Shown here: positions 18,670 to 27,104 of the stretch, in pieces | Layout of the letters: each line of letters opens with the position of its first letter | Numbering within the stretch: position 1 is the first letter of the stretch | From: Verrucosispora sp. NA02020 | GTDB lineage: Bacteria; Actinomycetota; Actinomycetes; Mycobacteriales; Micromonosporaceae | DNA: 64,000 nt | Reading direction: 5' to 3' | Assembly: GCF_013364215.1 (NCBI RefSeq) | Contig: NZ_CP054923.1 | Span: 5,270,001 to 5,334,000, forward strand | Notes under the pieces: model-generated | The model's input: only the letters and a program-made list of their open reading frames with translations | The model's database searches: none | What the model was told of the DNA's origin: nothing | Translations under genes and position numbers: made by a program

Positions 18670-19632
18670 GTGGCCGGGTACGCCTACCCCACCACCGCCC
18701 ACAACAGCCGGGTCGTCACCCCCCGCGAGTTCGAAGACTTGCAGTCGGGGCAGACCGTTGACGGCCTGATCGGGTCGCCGTTCGCCGATCCGCTCGTGTA
18801 CGCCGACAGCACCCTGCGCGGGGTGAAGATCCGGGCCAGCCGGTCGGCGTACATTCGGGGCCTGCGCTGGGAGTCCGGCGGCGACGTCGTGTCGTTGACG
18901 TTGGACGCCAACGACACGGCCGGCACCACCCGCAAAGACCTGATCGTGCTGCGGATGTCCCGTAACCCGTGGACCGTCGAACCGGCGATCGTGAAGGGCA
19001 CAGCGGTCGCCAACCCGACCACCCCACCCCCCACCTACGGCGAGGTCACCTCGACAGGTGTGTGGGAACTGCCGCTGGCTGAGGTGACAGTCACCTACAA
19101 CGCGACGGTCGTCAACCCGGCGCAGTGTGTGCCGCTGGCGTGGTTTGTGGGCGCCGACGGCCAATACGTGTGCACGCCGACAACCCGCCCTCCGCACGAG
19201 CGGGGTCGGCGCATCTTCGAGTACACGACGGGCCGCGAGTACATGTCGACAGGCTCGCAGTGGGTGCTGATCGCCAGCCCACCTTTGGAGACGGTAGCGA
19301 ACACCACCCTGTCGGGTTGGTCGACGACCACCGATTCGGTGGTGACGGTGTCAGGTCAGACGGTGGATGTGCGGCTGGGCACGTGGACACGTACCGGCAG
19401 CAGCATCGCATCGTCTGCCGATGTTCGTCTGCCGTGCACGATTCCGGTCGCTGCCCGGCATCCGTCCCGCGATCGGCGGGTGACGTTGTCGACGACGGGT
19501 GGGGCTGCGGTGCGGGCGGTCGTCTATTCGGCGGGTGCCACGAATGCCGGCCAACTGTGGCTGGTCGAGCACCAGGGCGTCAGTAGCGGCCAGACGGTGC
19601 GGGGTGCCGACATGTTCTGGACCGTCCCGTGA
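18670..19632 (+). CDS. Minor tail protein
   Basis: 320 residues, GTG with GAGGAGGTG upstream. N-terminal 110 residues (RVVTPREFEDLQSG, VSLTLDANDTAGTTRKDLIVLRM) match the baseplate-attachment part of actinophage minor tail proteins. The C-terminal 120 residues are a beta-rich receptor-side domain. Likely part of the tail-tip fibre set with the next two genes. Confidence 0.7.
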   Translation: MAGYAYPTTAHNSRVVTPREFEDLQSGQTVDGLIGSPFADPLVYADSTLRGVKIRASRSAYIRGLRWESGGDVVSLTLDANDTAGTTRKDLIVLRMSRNPWTVEPAIVKGTAVANPTTPPPTYGEVTSTGVWELPLAEVTVTYNATVVNPAQCVPLAWFVGADGQYVCTPTTRPPHERGRRIFEYTTGREYMSTGSQWVLIASPPLETVANTTLSGWSTTTDSVVTVSGQTVDVRLGTWTRTGSSIASSADVRLPCTIPVAARHPSRDRRVTLSTTGGAAVRAVVYSAGATNAGQLWLVEHQGVSSGQTVRGADMFWTVP

Positions 19633-19666
19633 CCGCCCTGTTTCAGCGAATGCGGGAGGGGGCGTA

Positions 19667-20350
19667 GTGGCCCGGTACAGGTTTGGTGGCGGCGTCGCCG
19701 ACTGGGGTTTCGGCACTGTCACTGTCGACGGCACAGACCACATCGCCCAGGTGTCCGCCGGGGTGACGGTGACGTTCTGGTCGGACGAGCAGGGCGGCAC
19801 CCAATACACGGACCTGCTGGATGCTGACAGTCAGGCCACCAACTCGGTGACGTTGGCGGACGGCTCCGGTGTCCGGGCGCGCGGTCAGATCCCGCCGTTT
19901 TGGGGCCCGGACGGTATCACCCGCATGTGGGCGCAGGCTGGCTCGAATCCACGCGCCCTGATGGTGACGACGGATGCGGCGGATATTCGCCCGGATCCGG
20001 GGACGGTGCTGCCGCCGCTGTCGCTGTCGGGCACGGTGACGACGGGCGTGGGTGTGCACCGCTTGTACAACGACACGGCGGCGGTGTGGCGGCTCGCGGC
20101 CGTGCGGGTGTCCGCCGGCACCGGCCCGGCGTCCGGCTCGGTGATCATCGACGTCAACCGGAACGGGACGACCGTCTATCCGACGCAGGCGAACCGGCCG
20201 GCGATCGGCACCGGGCAGACCACCTCCGGGAAGAACACTCTCGCCGAGGTGACGGAGATCGGCATCAACGACTACCTGACGGTAGACGTGGACTCCGCCG
20301 GAACCGGTGCCGCGAACCTAGTCGTGCAGATCGTCGTTACCACCTCCTAA
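19667..20350 (+). CDS. Minor tail / tail-tip protein, beta-rich
   Basis: 227 residues, GTG 19667 after GGGAGGGGG. Starts MARYRFGGGVADWGF, followed by beta strands and a C-terminal half (VHRLYNDTAAVWRLAAVRVS, LTVDVDSAGTGAANLVVQIVV) resembling adaptor domains of tail fibre proteins. No enzymatic motif seen. Confidence 0.65.
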   Translation: MARYRFGGGVADWGFGTVTVDGTDHIAQVSAGVTVTFWSDEQGGTQYTDLLDADSQATNSVTLADGSGVRARGQIPPFWGPDGITRMWAQAGSNPRALMVTTDAADIRPDPGTVLPPLSLSGTVTTGVGVHRLYNDTAAVWRLAAVRVSAGTGPASGSVIIDVNRNGTTVYPTQANRPAIGTGQTTSGKNTLAEVTEIGINDYLTVDVDSAGTGAANLVVQIVVTTS

Positions 20351-20377
20351 CCCCGATCACACCAGCGAGAGGGGCGG

Positions 20378-22318
20378 ATGGTGCCGACGATTCTGAACAC
20401 GTTCGCGACCGGCCAGACGCCAGGCACAGCAGTGTCGGCGGCGTCCTCCGGCAACGGCTCGGCGGGCACCCCATTCGATGCGGTGTCGGTCGGTGCGGGC
20501 AACACGCTGACGATCGCCCCCGGTGGTGGGGCCAACGTCACCGTCGGCGTGTCAGCAGGTCAGCCCGCATACGTGGAGTGGACGACCGCACTCGTGCCGT
20601 CTGGCACATCCGCGACCCTGTACGCGTCGATCGGTTTGGACTTTGCGTCGGCGCCCGCCACCGGGTTGGCGATCCTGCGCGGCATGTCCGGGTCGGCGCA
20701 GCGGTGGCGTGTCGAGCTGACGTCGGGGCGGCTGATTCAGGTCCGCAACAAGGACAACAACACGGTCGGCTCGCCGTCGGCGGCGCTCGCTACCAACACT
20801 CACCACCGAATCGAGGTGGCGGCGGCCGGGCACGACTCGGCGGGCGCGATCGAGGTCCGCATCTTCGCGGGCAACGGCACCAGCCCGGTCGAAACGTTGG
20901 GGCCGTTCACGGCGCAGGTGCTGGGCGGCCCGGTGGCGTCGATCCGCTACATCGTGGGCGCGTCCGCGTCCCCCGGCACGGCGACGACCATGCACATCCG
21001 CTATGTGGGTGCGTCGACTACGGCGTGGCTTGGGCCTGCGGTGCCGACGCCGACGGTGGGGCACGTGTGGGTTGGTGCGGTCACGCACGACAGCACGCTG
21101 GTGTCGTACGGCACGAGCCATATCGGGTCGGCGCGGCTGGTGGTGTCAACGTCGGAGGCACTGTCGTCACCCGTGTACTCGTCAGCGGTCAGTCCGGACT
21201 CGGATGGGTTCGTGAAGTTGACGCGGGGTTCGCTGGCCGTGGACACCCCGTACTACTTCGGTATCGAGGCCGATGGGGTGTTGTTGGAGGCGGGGCGTGG
21301 TTCGTTCCGCACCGATCCGACACCGGGCAGCCCGGCTAGCTTCTCGGTCGCGTTCGGCAGTTGCCAGCAGACCAACAGCAACGCCGAGACTTTCAGCAAG
21401 ATCGCCAACCGGGTGGGGCCGTACGGCAAAGCCCGCCGCATGCTCCACGAAGGCGACCTGCACTACCGCGATTTCGGGGCCGGCACCACCGCCGCCGACG
21501 TGGTGGCCCAGTACAAGACGTCACTCAGCACCGCCAACATGATGCAGTTGCTGTCGACGGTCCCTACCGCGTACGTGTGGGACAACCATGACTGGGGCGG
21601 CACCGACAGCAACGCGGCTGCCCCCGCCGGCCCGGTGTTGGCCGCCGCATACCGGCAGGTGGTGCCGCACTATCCGCTGGCGACGGCCGGGGCCGTGGCT
21701 ATCCACCAGTCGTGGGCGATCGGCCGGGTGCGGTTCATCGCGCTCGACACCCGCTCGCAGCGGTCGGACCGCACTCTCACCGAGTCGTCGTCCAAGACGA
21801 TGCTCGGCAGCGAGCAGAAGGCGTGGTTTCGGGCGCAGCTTCAACAGCCGGAACCGCTCAAAATTGTGATGTCGGGCATCTACTGGCGGCGTGACGCCGT
21901 CAACGGCGACCGGTGGGGTAGCTACCAAACCGAGTGGGCGGAAATCCGCGACTGGGTGGCTGCTCAGGGTGCGGCGATCGGCAAAGTACTGGTCGTGTCC
22001 GGTGACCGACACGCCCTTTACGCCGATGACGGCACCGGCGGCACTGGTGGTGGCACCTACTGGCCCAACGTCGGCGGCGCCGCATTCGACCAAGGCTCGT
22101 CGCAGCCGTACGAGACGTGGACTCACGGCTACTACTACGGCGTCCACCAAGCCAACCTGCGCGCCTACGGGTGGCTGGACATTGAGGATTCGGGGGCGTC
22201 CATCACGGTCGCCTACTCCGGCATCACCTCCGCCGACGACGTGGTCCGCGTGTCCATGACCGTTGAGGTTCCTGCCGCCGCAGCCCTTCCTGCCCGCTGG
22301 GGCATCCACCTGCGCTGA
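20378..22318 (+). CDS. Tail protein with PhoD-like metallophosphatase domain
   Basis: 646 residues. Residues about 1-230 are a beta-rich jelly-roll-like part, about 230-315 a fibronectin-like domain, and about 320-620 a PhoD-type calcineurin-like phosphoesterase. Its motifs are FGSCQ (about 324), EGDLHYRD (about 358), WDNHD (about 401) and SGDRHA (about 541). PhoD enzymes cleave phosphodiesters, including wall teichoic acids. Located at the end of the tail genes, it may cleave host surface polymer during adsorption or release progeny from debris (inference). Metal-site completeness was not tested structurally. Confidence 0.85.
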   Translation: MVPTILNTFATGQTPGTAVSAASSGNGSAGTPFDAVSVGAGNTLTIAPGGGANVTVGVSAGQPAYVEWTTALVPSGTSATLYASIGLDFASAPATGLAILRGMSGSAQRWRVELTSGRLIQVRNKDNNTVGSPSAALATNTHHRIEVAAAGHDSAGAIEVRIFAGNGTSPVETLGPFTAQVLGGPVASIRYIVGASASPGTATTMHIRYVGASTTAWLGPAVPTPTVGHVWVGAVTHDSTLVSYGTSHIGSARLVVSTSEALSSPVYSSAVSPDSDGFVKLTRGSLAVDTPYYFGIEADGVLLEAGRGSFRTDPTPGSPASFSVAFGSCQQTNSNAETFSKIANRVGPYGKARRMLHEGDLHYRDFGAGTTAADVVAQYKTSLSTANMMQLLSTVPTAYVWDNHDWGGTDSNAAAPAGPVLAAAYRQVVPHYPLATAGAVAIHQSWAIGRVRFIALDTRSQRSDRTLTESSSKTMLGSEQKAWFRAQLQQPEPLKIVMSGIYWRRDAVNGDRWGSYQTEWAEIRDWVAAQGAAIGKVLVVSGDRHALYADDGTGGTGGGTYWPNVGGAAFDQGSSQPYETWTHGYYYGVHQANLRAYGWLDIEDSGASITVAYSGITSADDVVRVSMTVEVPAAAALPARWGIHLR

Positions 22319-22327
22319 CCTCTGGGG

Positions 22328-22648
22328 GTGCGTGTGCCGCTGTTCGCAGGATCCACCACCACGCCGCCGCCGCTGGTGCGGGTCGAGTTCGACCAGGCCG
22401 TGTATCGACGCGGCAACACGATCCGGTTTCAGGTCGTCGTGGAGGGGGCGCCGTCCGTGACGACACCGGTCGAGTTCGTGGGGTCGGTGACGTTGCCGGG
22501 CGGCGAACTGCGCCCGGTCACCGCATCCGTGAATGTGACCGACGGCCCGATCTTCGGGGCGTTCGCTGCCGCCGGCTACGAGGTGACGCAGGACCCGTAC
22601 GACCCTTCCCGCTACACCGCAACACCCGAGTCTGGGGGGACAGCATGA
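22328..22648 (+). CDS. Small beta-rich tail-region protein
   Basis: 106 residues, GTG start with CTGGGGG upstream. Residues 20-95 look like one Ig-like strand set (VEFDQAVYRRGNTIRFQVVVE). The stop overlaps the next ATG. No function recognised; probably a virion or tail accessory protein. Confidence 0.6.
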   Translation: MRVPLFAGSTTTPPPLVRVEFDQAVYRRGNTIRFQVVVEGAPSVTTPVEFVGSVTLPGGELRPVTASVNVTDGPIFGAFAAAGYEVTQDPYDPSRYTATPESGGTA

Positions 22649-22890
22649 ATGAGGGCATCTGCCACGGGGGTCCGCTCGACGGGCAGACCGTGGTCAGCCG
22701 TGGCGACAGTGGCCTGCTGGTGGCCGACAAGCCGTCTGGTCGGGCGTGGCTGTACGACTGGCGTGACGGCGCATTCCACCTGCGGGAGGAACGTCGCCTG
22801 GACGAGGTGCGGGCGGTCGACGCGGCCATGGACGGCGGCTGGGATGTGATCGCCCTGCCGGGTGAGGTGGTGTCCGATGGCGACCGCTAA
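22645..22890 (+). CDS. Small phage protein (GGPLDGQ type)
   Basis: 81 residues. The HGGPLDGQTV opening is common to a group of short phage proteins found near tail or lysis genes; the function is unknown. Start and stop overlap both neighbours (ATGA upstream, 14 bases downstream), so it is translationally coupled. Confidence 0.65.
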   Translation: MNEGICHGGPLDGQTVVSRGDSGLLVADKPSGRAWLYDWRDGAFHLREERRLDEVRAVDAAMDGGWDVIALPGEVVSDGDR

Positions 22891-23881
22891 CCCGTCCCCC
22901 ACGCGCATCAGTGCACCGCTGTGGACGCTGTGGCTGCGGTTCGACGCGGCCGAACCGACGGCCCTACTCGGGGGCATTTTCGCCGCGAAGGCCGGCTACC
23001 ACTCGTACCGGTCGCGGCTGGCTGGCACCGACTACAGCTCGGGCCGGGATGTGGCCGCCGACAAGCAGGGCTCAGCCGAGTTGGCGGCGGCGATCGACCT
23101 GACGATGTCGACGGCGGCGATGATCCGCTACACGGGTCGCCTCGACAAGGCAGCTCGCGCGAGGGATCCGCGTCTGTACACGGCTGCCGGCCCGATCATT
23201 CGCGAGTTCATCGGCACCCTGGACGGCAAGACCGTCTACTGCTACGTGCTGGTGGGCGGCAGGCCGCTGGGTGTGGGTGCGGATGCTGGCCCGGATCCGG
23301 GCCGCGACAAGTCGCACCTGTGGCACCTGCACGTCAGCATCATCCGCCGGTTCGCTGCTGACGCCGCCGCGTTGGACGGGCTGCTGTCGGTGCTGCTGGG
23401 CGAGACGTTGGCGGCGTGGCAGAAACGCACCCAGCCTGCCGTCACCCCCACCCCGACGCCTGTTCCTGCCCCTTCTCAGGAGGTTGCTGTGAAGCCGTCT
23501 GACGTGTGGTCTGCGGATGTGATTCCGGCGGCGCGCCCGCCGCACAACAACGCCGATTTCCCGACGAACCCGCACTGGCGTGCCTCGTACGCGTTGCAGG
23601 CTGCGGTGGAGGCGGCCCGTTCGGCGAACAGCCGCGCCGGGGAAGCGGTCACCGAACTGTTGGCGGTGCGTGCCGGTCAGGCAGCGATCCTGGCGGCGGT
23701 GCAGGGCCTGGACACGGCGGCGGTACTGCGTCGGGTGGATGAGATCGCGGCGGAGGAACGGCAGCGGGACGCCACCCTGTTGGAGGCGTTGGAGCGCATC
23801 GAGTCCGGTGACCTGACCGCCGACGAGGTGGTGCGCCTGATTGGCGAGCGCCTGACTGCTCTGCCCGCCAAGGGCAACTAA
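22877..23881 (+). CDS. Putative endolysin with M15-like active-site pattern
   Basis: 334 residues from ATG 22877. Residues 30-170 contain YHSYRSRLAGTDYSSGRDVAAD and, later, DKSHLWHLHVSI. The spaced H, D and W-H-x-H resemble the metal-binding set of M15-type peptidoglycan peptidases, though spacing is not textbook. A Pro/Thr linker (about 188-202) precedes a helical C-terminus. Next to small membrane proteins and a holin-like gene, so a lysis role is likely. It could instead be a structural protein. Confidence 0.55.
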   Translation: MATANPSPTRISAPLWTLWLRFDAAEPTALLGGIFAAKAGYHSYRSRLAGTDYSSGRDVAADKQGSAELAAAIDLTMSTAAMIRYTGRLDKAARARDPRLYTAAGPIIREFIGTLDGKTVYCYVLVGGRPLGVGADAGPDPGRDKSHLWHLHVSIIRRFAADAAALDGLLSVLLGETLAAWQKRTQPAVTPTPTPVPAPSQEVAVKPSDVWSADVIPAARPPHNNADFPTNPHWRASYALQAAVEAARSANSRAGEAVTELLAVRAGQAAILAAVQGLDTAAVLRRVDEIAAEERQRDATLLEALERIESGDLTADEVVRLIGERLTALPAKGN

Positions 23882-23907
23882 CTGAACATCGACAGACGGG
23901 GATCGGG

Positions 23908-24123
23908 ATGGCGAACTGGCTCCGAAACCTTGTGATGCTGGTCTGCCTAGGCGCGTGGCTGGGGGTTGTCATCGCCTATCTAGCTCAAGGCAAGCTGCCT
24001 GACGCGGCAGTGCTCGGCGTGCCAGCGTTTCTTGTACTCGCGTTGGCGCCACCGAAGCTGCCCGGCGGCCGTGGTGGTCCCGGCCCGACAGCGTCCGCCC
24101 CTGTAGAGGAGTCCACCTCGTGA
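23908..24123 (+). CDS. Small membrane protein (holin-like cluster, 1)
   Basis: 71 residues. Two hydrophobic stretches (about 6-26 and 32-48) then a short Pro/Gly tail. Overlaps the next GTG by the GTGA arrangement. Size, topology and position after the lysin suggest holin or holin accessory. Confidence 0.6.
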   Translation: MANWLRNLVMLVCLGAWLGVVIAYLAQGKLPDAAVLGVPAFLVLALAPPKLPGGRGGPGPTASAPVEESTS

Positions 24124-24215
24124 GCTACGGCCTGCAAGTGCTGCTGTCTTTGGCAATCGCTGCCGGCGCTGGGCTGGCGCTTCGCCCTTTTCTGAATCGG
24201 AGTGATGACCGATGA
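24120..24215 (+). CDS. 31-residue single-span membrane peptide
   Basis: GTG 24120 overlaps the upstream stop and its own TGA overlaps the downstream ATG, so it is coupled on both sides. The peptide is MSYGLQVLLSLAIAAG... with one membrane span and a charged NRSDDR end. Too short for routine gene calls, but the double overlap argues it is real. Possibly a lysis accessory. Confidence 0.6.
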   Translation: MSYGLQVLLSLAIAAGAGLALRPFLNRSDDR

Positions 24216-24553
24216 CGCGTGTGGTGCGCGCGCTGAATTCGGCTCTGGCTGACCTCGCGGTGAAGGTGATCGCGGTGGCGGCTCTGCTGCTGTCGGTGTA
24301 TGTGGGTGTTCAGCATGTCCAGTTGACGCGTTGTTTGGCGGAGTACAACGACGCGAACAACAGGGTGCAGGTGGCCCGGTATGCGGCGGCTGAGCAGGAT
24401 CGGGCGGCGCAGGATGAGCTGTTTCGGGCGATTGCCGAGGAGCCTCGCCGGGGGGTGGAGGCGTTGCGGGAGTACAACGAGCGGCGGGCGGAGTCGGATC
24501 GGAAGCGGCGGGCGAATCCGTTGCCGGCGCCGCCGTCGCAGCGGTGTGGCTAG
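24212..24553 (+). CDS. Membrane-anchored coiled-coil protein of the lysis cluster
   Basis: 113 residues: a membrane span at about 17-37, then a long charged helix (RYAAAEQDRAAQDELFRAIAEEP). The layout is like an inner-membrane spanin or a holin regulator, but spanins are not expected in hosts lacking an outer membrane, so only topology is claimed. Ends in a CTAG shared with the antisense gene's stop. Confidence 0.65.
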   Translation: MTRVVRALNSALADLAVKVIAVAALLLSVYVGVQHVQLTRCLAEYNDANNRVQVARYAAAEQDRAAQDELFRAIAEEPRRGVEALREYNERRAESDRKRRANPLPAPPSQRCG

Positions 24554-24831
24554 TGGGGCTCGCGTTCGCGGATGTCCCACTGGCCGGTGATGTTGTGCTG
24601 GTCGTGGTAGAGGCTGTCGATCCAGTCACGTAGGCGCTGCGCTTTGGCGTAGGCGCTGTCCTGGCCGTCGTGCTCGGACCGTTGGGTGGGGGCGCTGGCG
24701 GGCACGTTGTGCAGCACGATCCACCCACCGGTGCCGTCCATGCGTTGTTCGATGCGGACGACGGCGGCGGGGATGTCGTCTCCGGGCAGGTACAGCCACG
24801 AGTGCTGTCTGACCTGCGGCTGACCTGGCAT
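24550..24831 (-). CDS. Small unknown protein, convergent
   Basis: 93 residues on the minus strand. Compact protein with GWIVLHNVPASAPTQ and AKAQRLRDWIDSLYHD segments; no family recognised. It is convergent with the coiled-coil membrane gene, sharing CTAG at 24550-24553, and divergent from the 24858 gene with a 26-base gap. Confidence 0.6.
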   Translation of the reverse strand: MPGQPQVRQHSWLYLPGDDIPAAVVRIEQRMDGTGGWIVLHNVPASAPTQRSEHDGQDSAYAKAQRLRDWIDSLYHDQHNITGQWDIREREPH

Positions 24832-24857
24832 GACGCGAGCCTAGCCGGGGAGGTGTC

Positions 24858-25244
24858 GTGCCGACTGTGCACCGGGGAATCACCCGAACCGTCGTCCTCA
24901 CCCGCCGCTACGCCGTCAAGGTTCCGAGCCTGCGCGGCCACGCTGAGGGCGGGCTGCGGGGGCGGCTGGCGGGCCTCGCCCATGGCCTTCTCGCCAACCA
25001 GTCGGAGCGACAGTGGTCCGGTTACGAGCCGTGGGTTGGGCTGGTTGCGCCGGTGCTGTGGTCGTGGCTTGGCGGTGTGGTGCAGGTGTATCCGCGTTGT
25101 GAGCCGCTGCCTGTGACTTGCCGGCACGAGTACGTGGGTGATGAGTCTTTGCCGGTGCTGGATCCGGATCCGGGCGATCACAAGGCCGACAACTACGGCC
25201 TGCTGGACGGCCGGATTGTGCGCATCGACTACGACCTGCGCTGA
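24858..25244 (+). CDS. Miniature kinase-like protein
   Basis: 128 residues, GTG after GGGGAGGTG. Contains a VAIK-like RRYAVKVPSL near residue 17-26 and, at the end, DHKADNYGLLDGRIVRIDYD. That end resembles a kinase catalytic loop (D-x-K-x-x-N) followed by a DFG-like IDYD. Most of a normal kinase is missing, so activity is uncertain; it belongs to a recognisable class of short phage proteins of unknown role. A terminator follows. Confidence 0.6.
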   Translation: MPTVHRGITRTVVLTRRYAVKVPSLRGHAEGGLRGRLAGLAHGLLANQSERQWSGYEPWVGLVAPVLWSWLGGVVQVYPRCEPLPVTCRHEYVGDESLPVLDPDPGDHKADNYGLLDGRIVRIDYDLR

Positions 25245-25272
25245 TGGCAGTTCAGGTTTGCTTGCATTCTCC

Positions 25273-25304
25273 CGGCCCGGATTCAAGTTTCGGGCCGTTT
25301 CCTT
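25273..25304 (+). terminator. Intrinsic terminator
   Basis: CGGCCCG (25273-25279) and CGGGCCG (25291-25297) form a 7-bp stem with an 11-base loop, followed by TTTCCTT. It lies between the kinase-like gene and the holin gene. Confidence 0.65.
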
Positions 25305-25334
25305 ACATTCTCAAGATCACCCCTTGGAGGGGTC

Positions 25335-25718
25335 ATGGACTCTGTCATCCTTCCCGAGCTGCCCACCTACCTGTTCGCCCCCACCTTGGCGGGCGTTCTG
25401 TCGCTGGCGCTCACTGTCCTGCTGCCCCTCGTGGCGGCTCTGTTCATGCGCCAGTCGTGGTCGGCCGGGCCGAAGGGTCTCGTGCTGCTGGCGCTCGCCG
25501 CCGCGAAGGCGTTCCTGGAAGCGTGGCTGGCCGCCACCAACTCGGGTGCCGTGTTCAACGGGGTGGAGGTCGGCTACGCGGTGTTCGTCAACTTCGGCAT
25601 CGCCGTGGCCATGTACTTCGGCCTGCTGCGGGACACGGGTGTGCAGCGGGCGGCGATCTCGGGCGGTCCGGTCAAGGACCGCACCATCGACGGCGAGTAC
25701 ACCGAACGGACGGCCTGA
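25335..25718 (+). CDS. Holin-like membrane protein
   Basis: 127 residues, ATG behind TTGGAGGGG. Three predicted spans (about 12-37, 45-66 and 76-97) and a hydrophilic charged C-terminus, the layout of actinophage holins that form membrane pores for lysin release. It follows the lysin cluster and is followed by another two-span protein. Confidence 0.7.
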   Translation: MDSVILPELPTYLFAPTLAGVLSLALTVLLPLVAALFMRQSWSAGPKGLVLLALAAAKAFLEAWLAATNSGAVFNGVEVGYAVFVNFGIAVAMYFGLLRDTGVQRAAISGGPVKDRTIDGEYTERTA

Positions 25719-25720
25719 CC

Positions 25721-25861
25721 GTGCTCGCCGTGCTGCTGCTGATCGCCGCCGTCGTGTTCGCCCTGCTGCGGGCGTTCGGCGTGCCTGCCCGTGCCGATTT
25801 CGGTTGGCTCGCGATCGCGTGTGTGATTGCGGCGGTGTGGCTGGTGCCTGCCGTCTCCTGA
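25721..25861 (+). CDS. 46-residue two-span membrane protein
   Basis: GTG 25721, two bases after the holin stop. Almost entirely hydrophobic with two spans (MLAVLLLIAAVVFALL and LAIACVIAAVWLVP) joined by a short PARADFG turn. Likely a second holin or holin partner co-translated with the upstream gene. Confidence 0.65.
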   Translation: MLAVLLLIAAVVFALLRAFGVPARADFGWLAIACVIAAVWLVPAVS

Positions 25862-26082
25862 TCTGGCGTTGCCATCCCCAGCGGCGACGCCACCGGGCCG
25901 CCTCGTCTCCTGCTCTGCCGCCACAGCGGGCAGGTCGACGGGGCGGCCCACCCTTTTGTTTCCGGCCGTCGATGATCGGCGGTCGCGGGTGTCCAGACGA
26001 TTCGACCACGGCCTACACGGGCACTGTCACCTTGCGGGTTGCGGATGGACGCTGGTCGTGACGTTCAGGTGAGGGGGATGCG
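25862..26082. other. Interval without a confident gene
   Basis: Short open frames are present on the + strand (for example a GTG-started 27-codon frame ending at 26072), but none has a good ribosome site or convincing composition. No hairpin or promoter stands out. Confidence 0.4.
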
Positions 26083-26259
26083 ATGAAGGGTGTGATCTGG
26101 CGGGACTTTCTTGGCGCTGTCGTGGAGGCTGTCTGCCGTCCGGCACCAGACCGGGATGCGGCGGTGCGGGCGGATCAGGCTCGCGGGGTCCGCCGGCTGG
26201 CTACCGAGGTTGTTGCCCGCAGCCGGAGGACTACTGACGGGCGTCGCCGGGCCGCCTAG
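26083..26259 (+). CDS. Small basic protein (58 aa)
   Basis: ATG 26083 behind GAGGGGGATGCG. Starts MKGVIWRDFLGAVVEAV, then a charged Arg-rich helix. No family recognised. Its TAG stop overlaps the stop of the convergent gene inside CTAG (26256-26259). Confidence 0.55.
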   Translation: MKGVIWRDFLGAVVEAVCRPAPDRDAAVRADQARGVRRLATEVVARSRRTTDGRRRAA

Positions 26260-26435
26260 CTGGCGGTCGCGGTCGGGTGCGGCCAGATGCGGGTGCCCAG
26301 CTCCACGTCGGCGCGCAGCCGGTAATGACACGGGTAGAGGGCGTATCCGCACTCGCGGCAGCGGCGGGGCTCGTCATCGGATCGGCCGTGCCGTGCAGCG
26401 AGCACCCGCCAATGCTCACGATCCACACCCAGCAT
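26256..26435 (-). CDS. Small zinc-ribbon-like protein (59 aa)
   Basis: Minus-strand ATG at 26435 with AGGTGG upstream. Contains CRECGYALYPCHYRL, a CxxC plus a later C and H that could bind zinc. Shares CTAG with the stop of the + gene. Too short for routine calling, but the Cys pattern and the exact stop-stop packing support it. Confidence 0.6.
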   Translation of the reverse strand: MLGVDREHWRVLAARHGRSDDEPRRCRECGYALYPCHYRLRADVELGTRIWPHPTATAS

Positions 26436-26512
26436 GTACCCGCCACCTGCGCTGACGACACCGCCCCCACCCGGCCATGACGGCTGGTGGGGGCGGCTTC
26501 GCTGTGTCTAGA

Positions 26513-26986
26513 TCACGAGCATGTCTTCGTCTGCCACGACCTGAACGCGATCTCCACCCGCTGCAAGGCGCTGGCCGTCTTCGTCGCGTTCTCCCCTTCG
26601 ATACCGCCCAACCCGAGTTGCAGGTTGACGAACGTCACCTCCACGTTGTACTCGGCGACCGCTGACGCCAACTCCTTGGCGGGCTGGCCGTCGTAGCCGG
26701 ACACGTCGGCGAGGAACGTCTTGCCCCGGTCGATGGCCATCATGATTTGGCCTTCGTTGGCGTCGGCCCACTGGTCGGCGGTGGTGGGCACGAAGATGTC
26801 GGTTTTCCACGCCTTGTAGGCGCGTTCGATGTTGGCGCATTCGATTTCGACGGCGGCGGGGCGCGCCGAGCTGGTGGCGGGCGCGGGCGCGGCCTGCTCG
26901 TCTGCGTCTCCGCTGCTGCATGAGGTGGTGGCGAGTAGCAGGGCAAGGGTGAGCGCTGCGGCGCGGTGGGGGCGAGGGCGAGTCAT
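26513..26986 (-). CDS. Putative lipoprotein
   Basis: 157 residues. A signal peptide with a basic start (MTRPRPHRAAAL) and hydrophobic core leads to a lipobox-like ATTSC with Cys at 23, then a Ser/Ala/Pro linker and a helical domain with two Cys (IECANIERAYKAWK and the C-terminal KTCS). Exported and lipid-anchored in the host envelope. In a prophage such a gene is a typical cargo gene and could mediate superinfection exclusion (inference only). Confidence 0.7.
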   Translation of the reverse strand: MTRPRPHRAAALTLALLLATTSCSSGDADEQAAPAPATSSARPAAVEIECANIERAYKAWKTDIFVPTTADQWADANEGQIMMAIDRGKTFLADVSGYDGQPAKELASAVAEYNVEVTFVNLQLGLGGIEGENATKTASALQRVEIAFRSWQTKTCS

Positions 26987-27104
26987 GCCCGCCGACCGTA
27001 CTGGCCGCCTGCCAACTGGCCAGAGGCACGTCGGAATTCTGACGAAGACAGGACCGGCCCCACCCTGATGGTGAGACCGGCCCCGTCGGGTGGCGGTAGA
27101 AAGA

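Noticed and set aside
24212..24553. Coiled-coil membrane protein as a spanin
   Set aside because: The host appears to be an actinomycete without a Gram-negative outer membrane; only the topology is certain.
25862..26082. Several short + strand frames after the holin genes
   Set aside because: No ribosome sites or composition support; not reported as genes.
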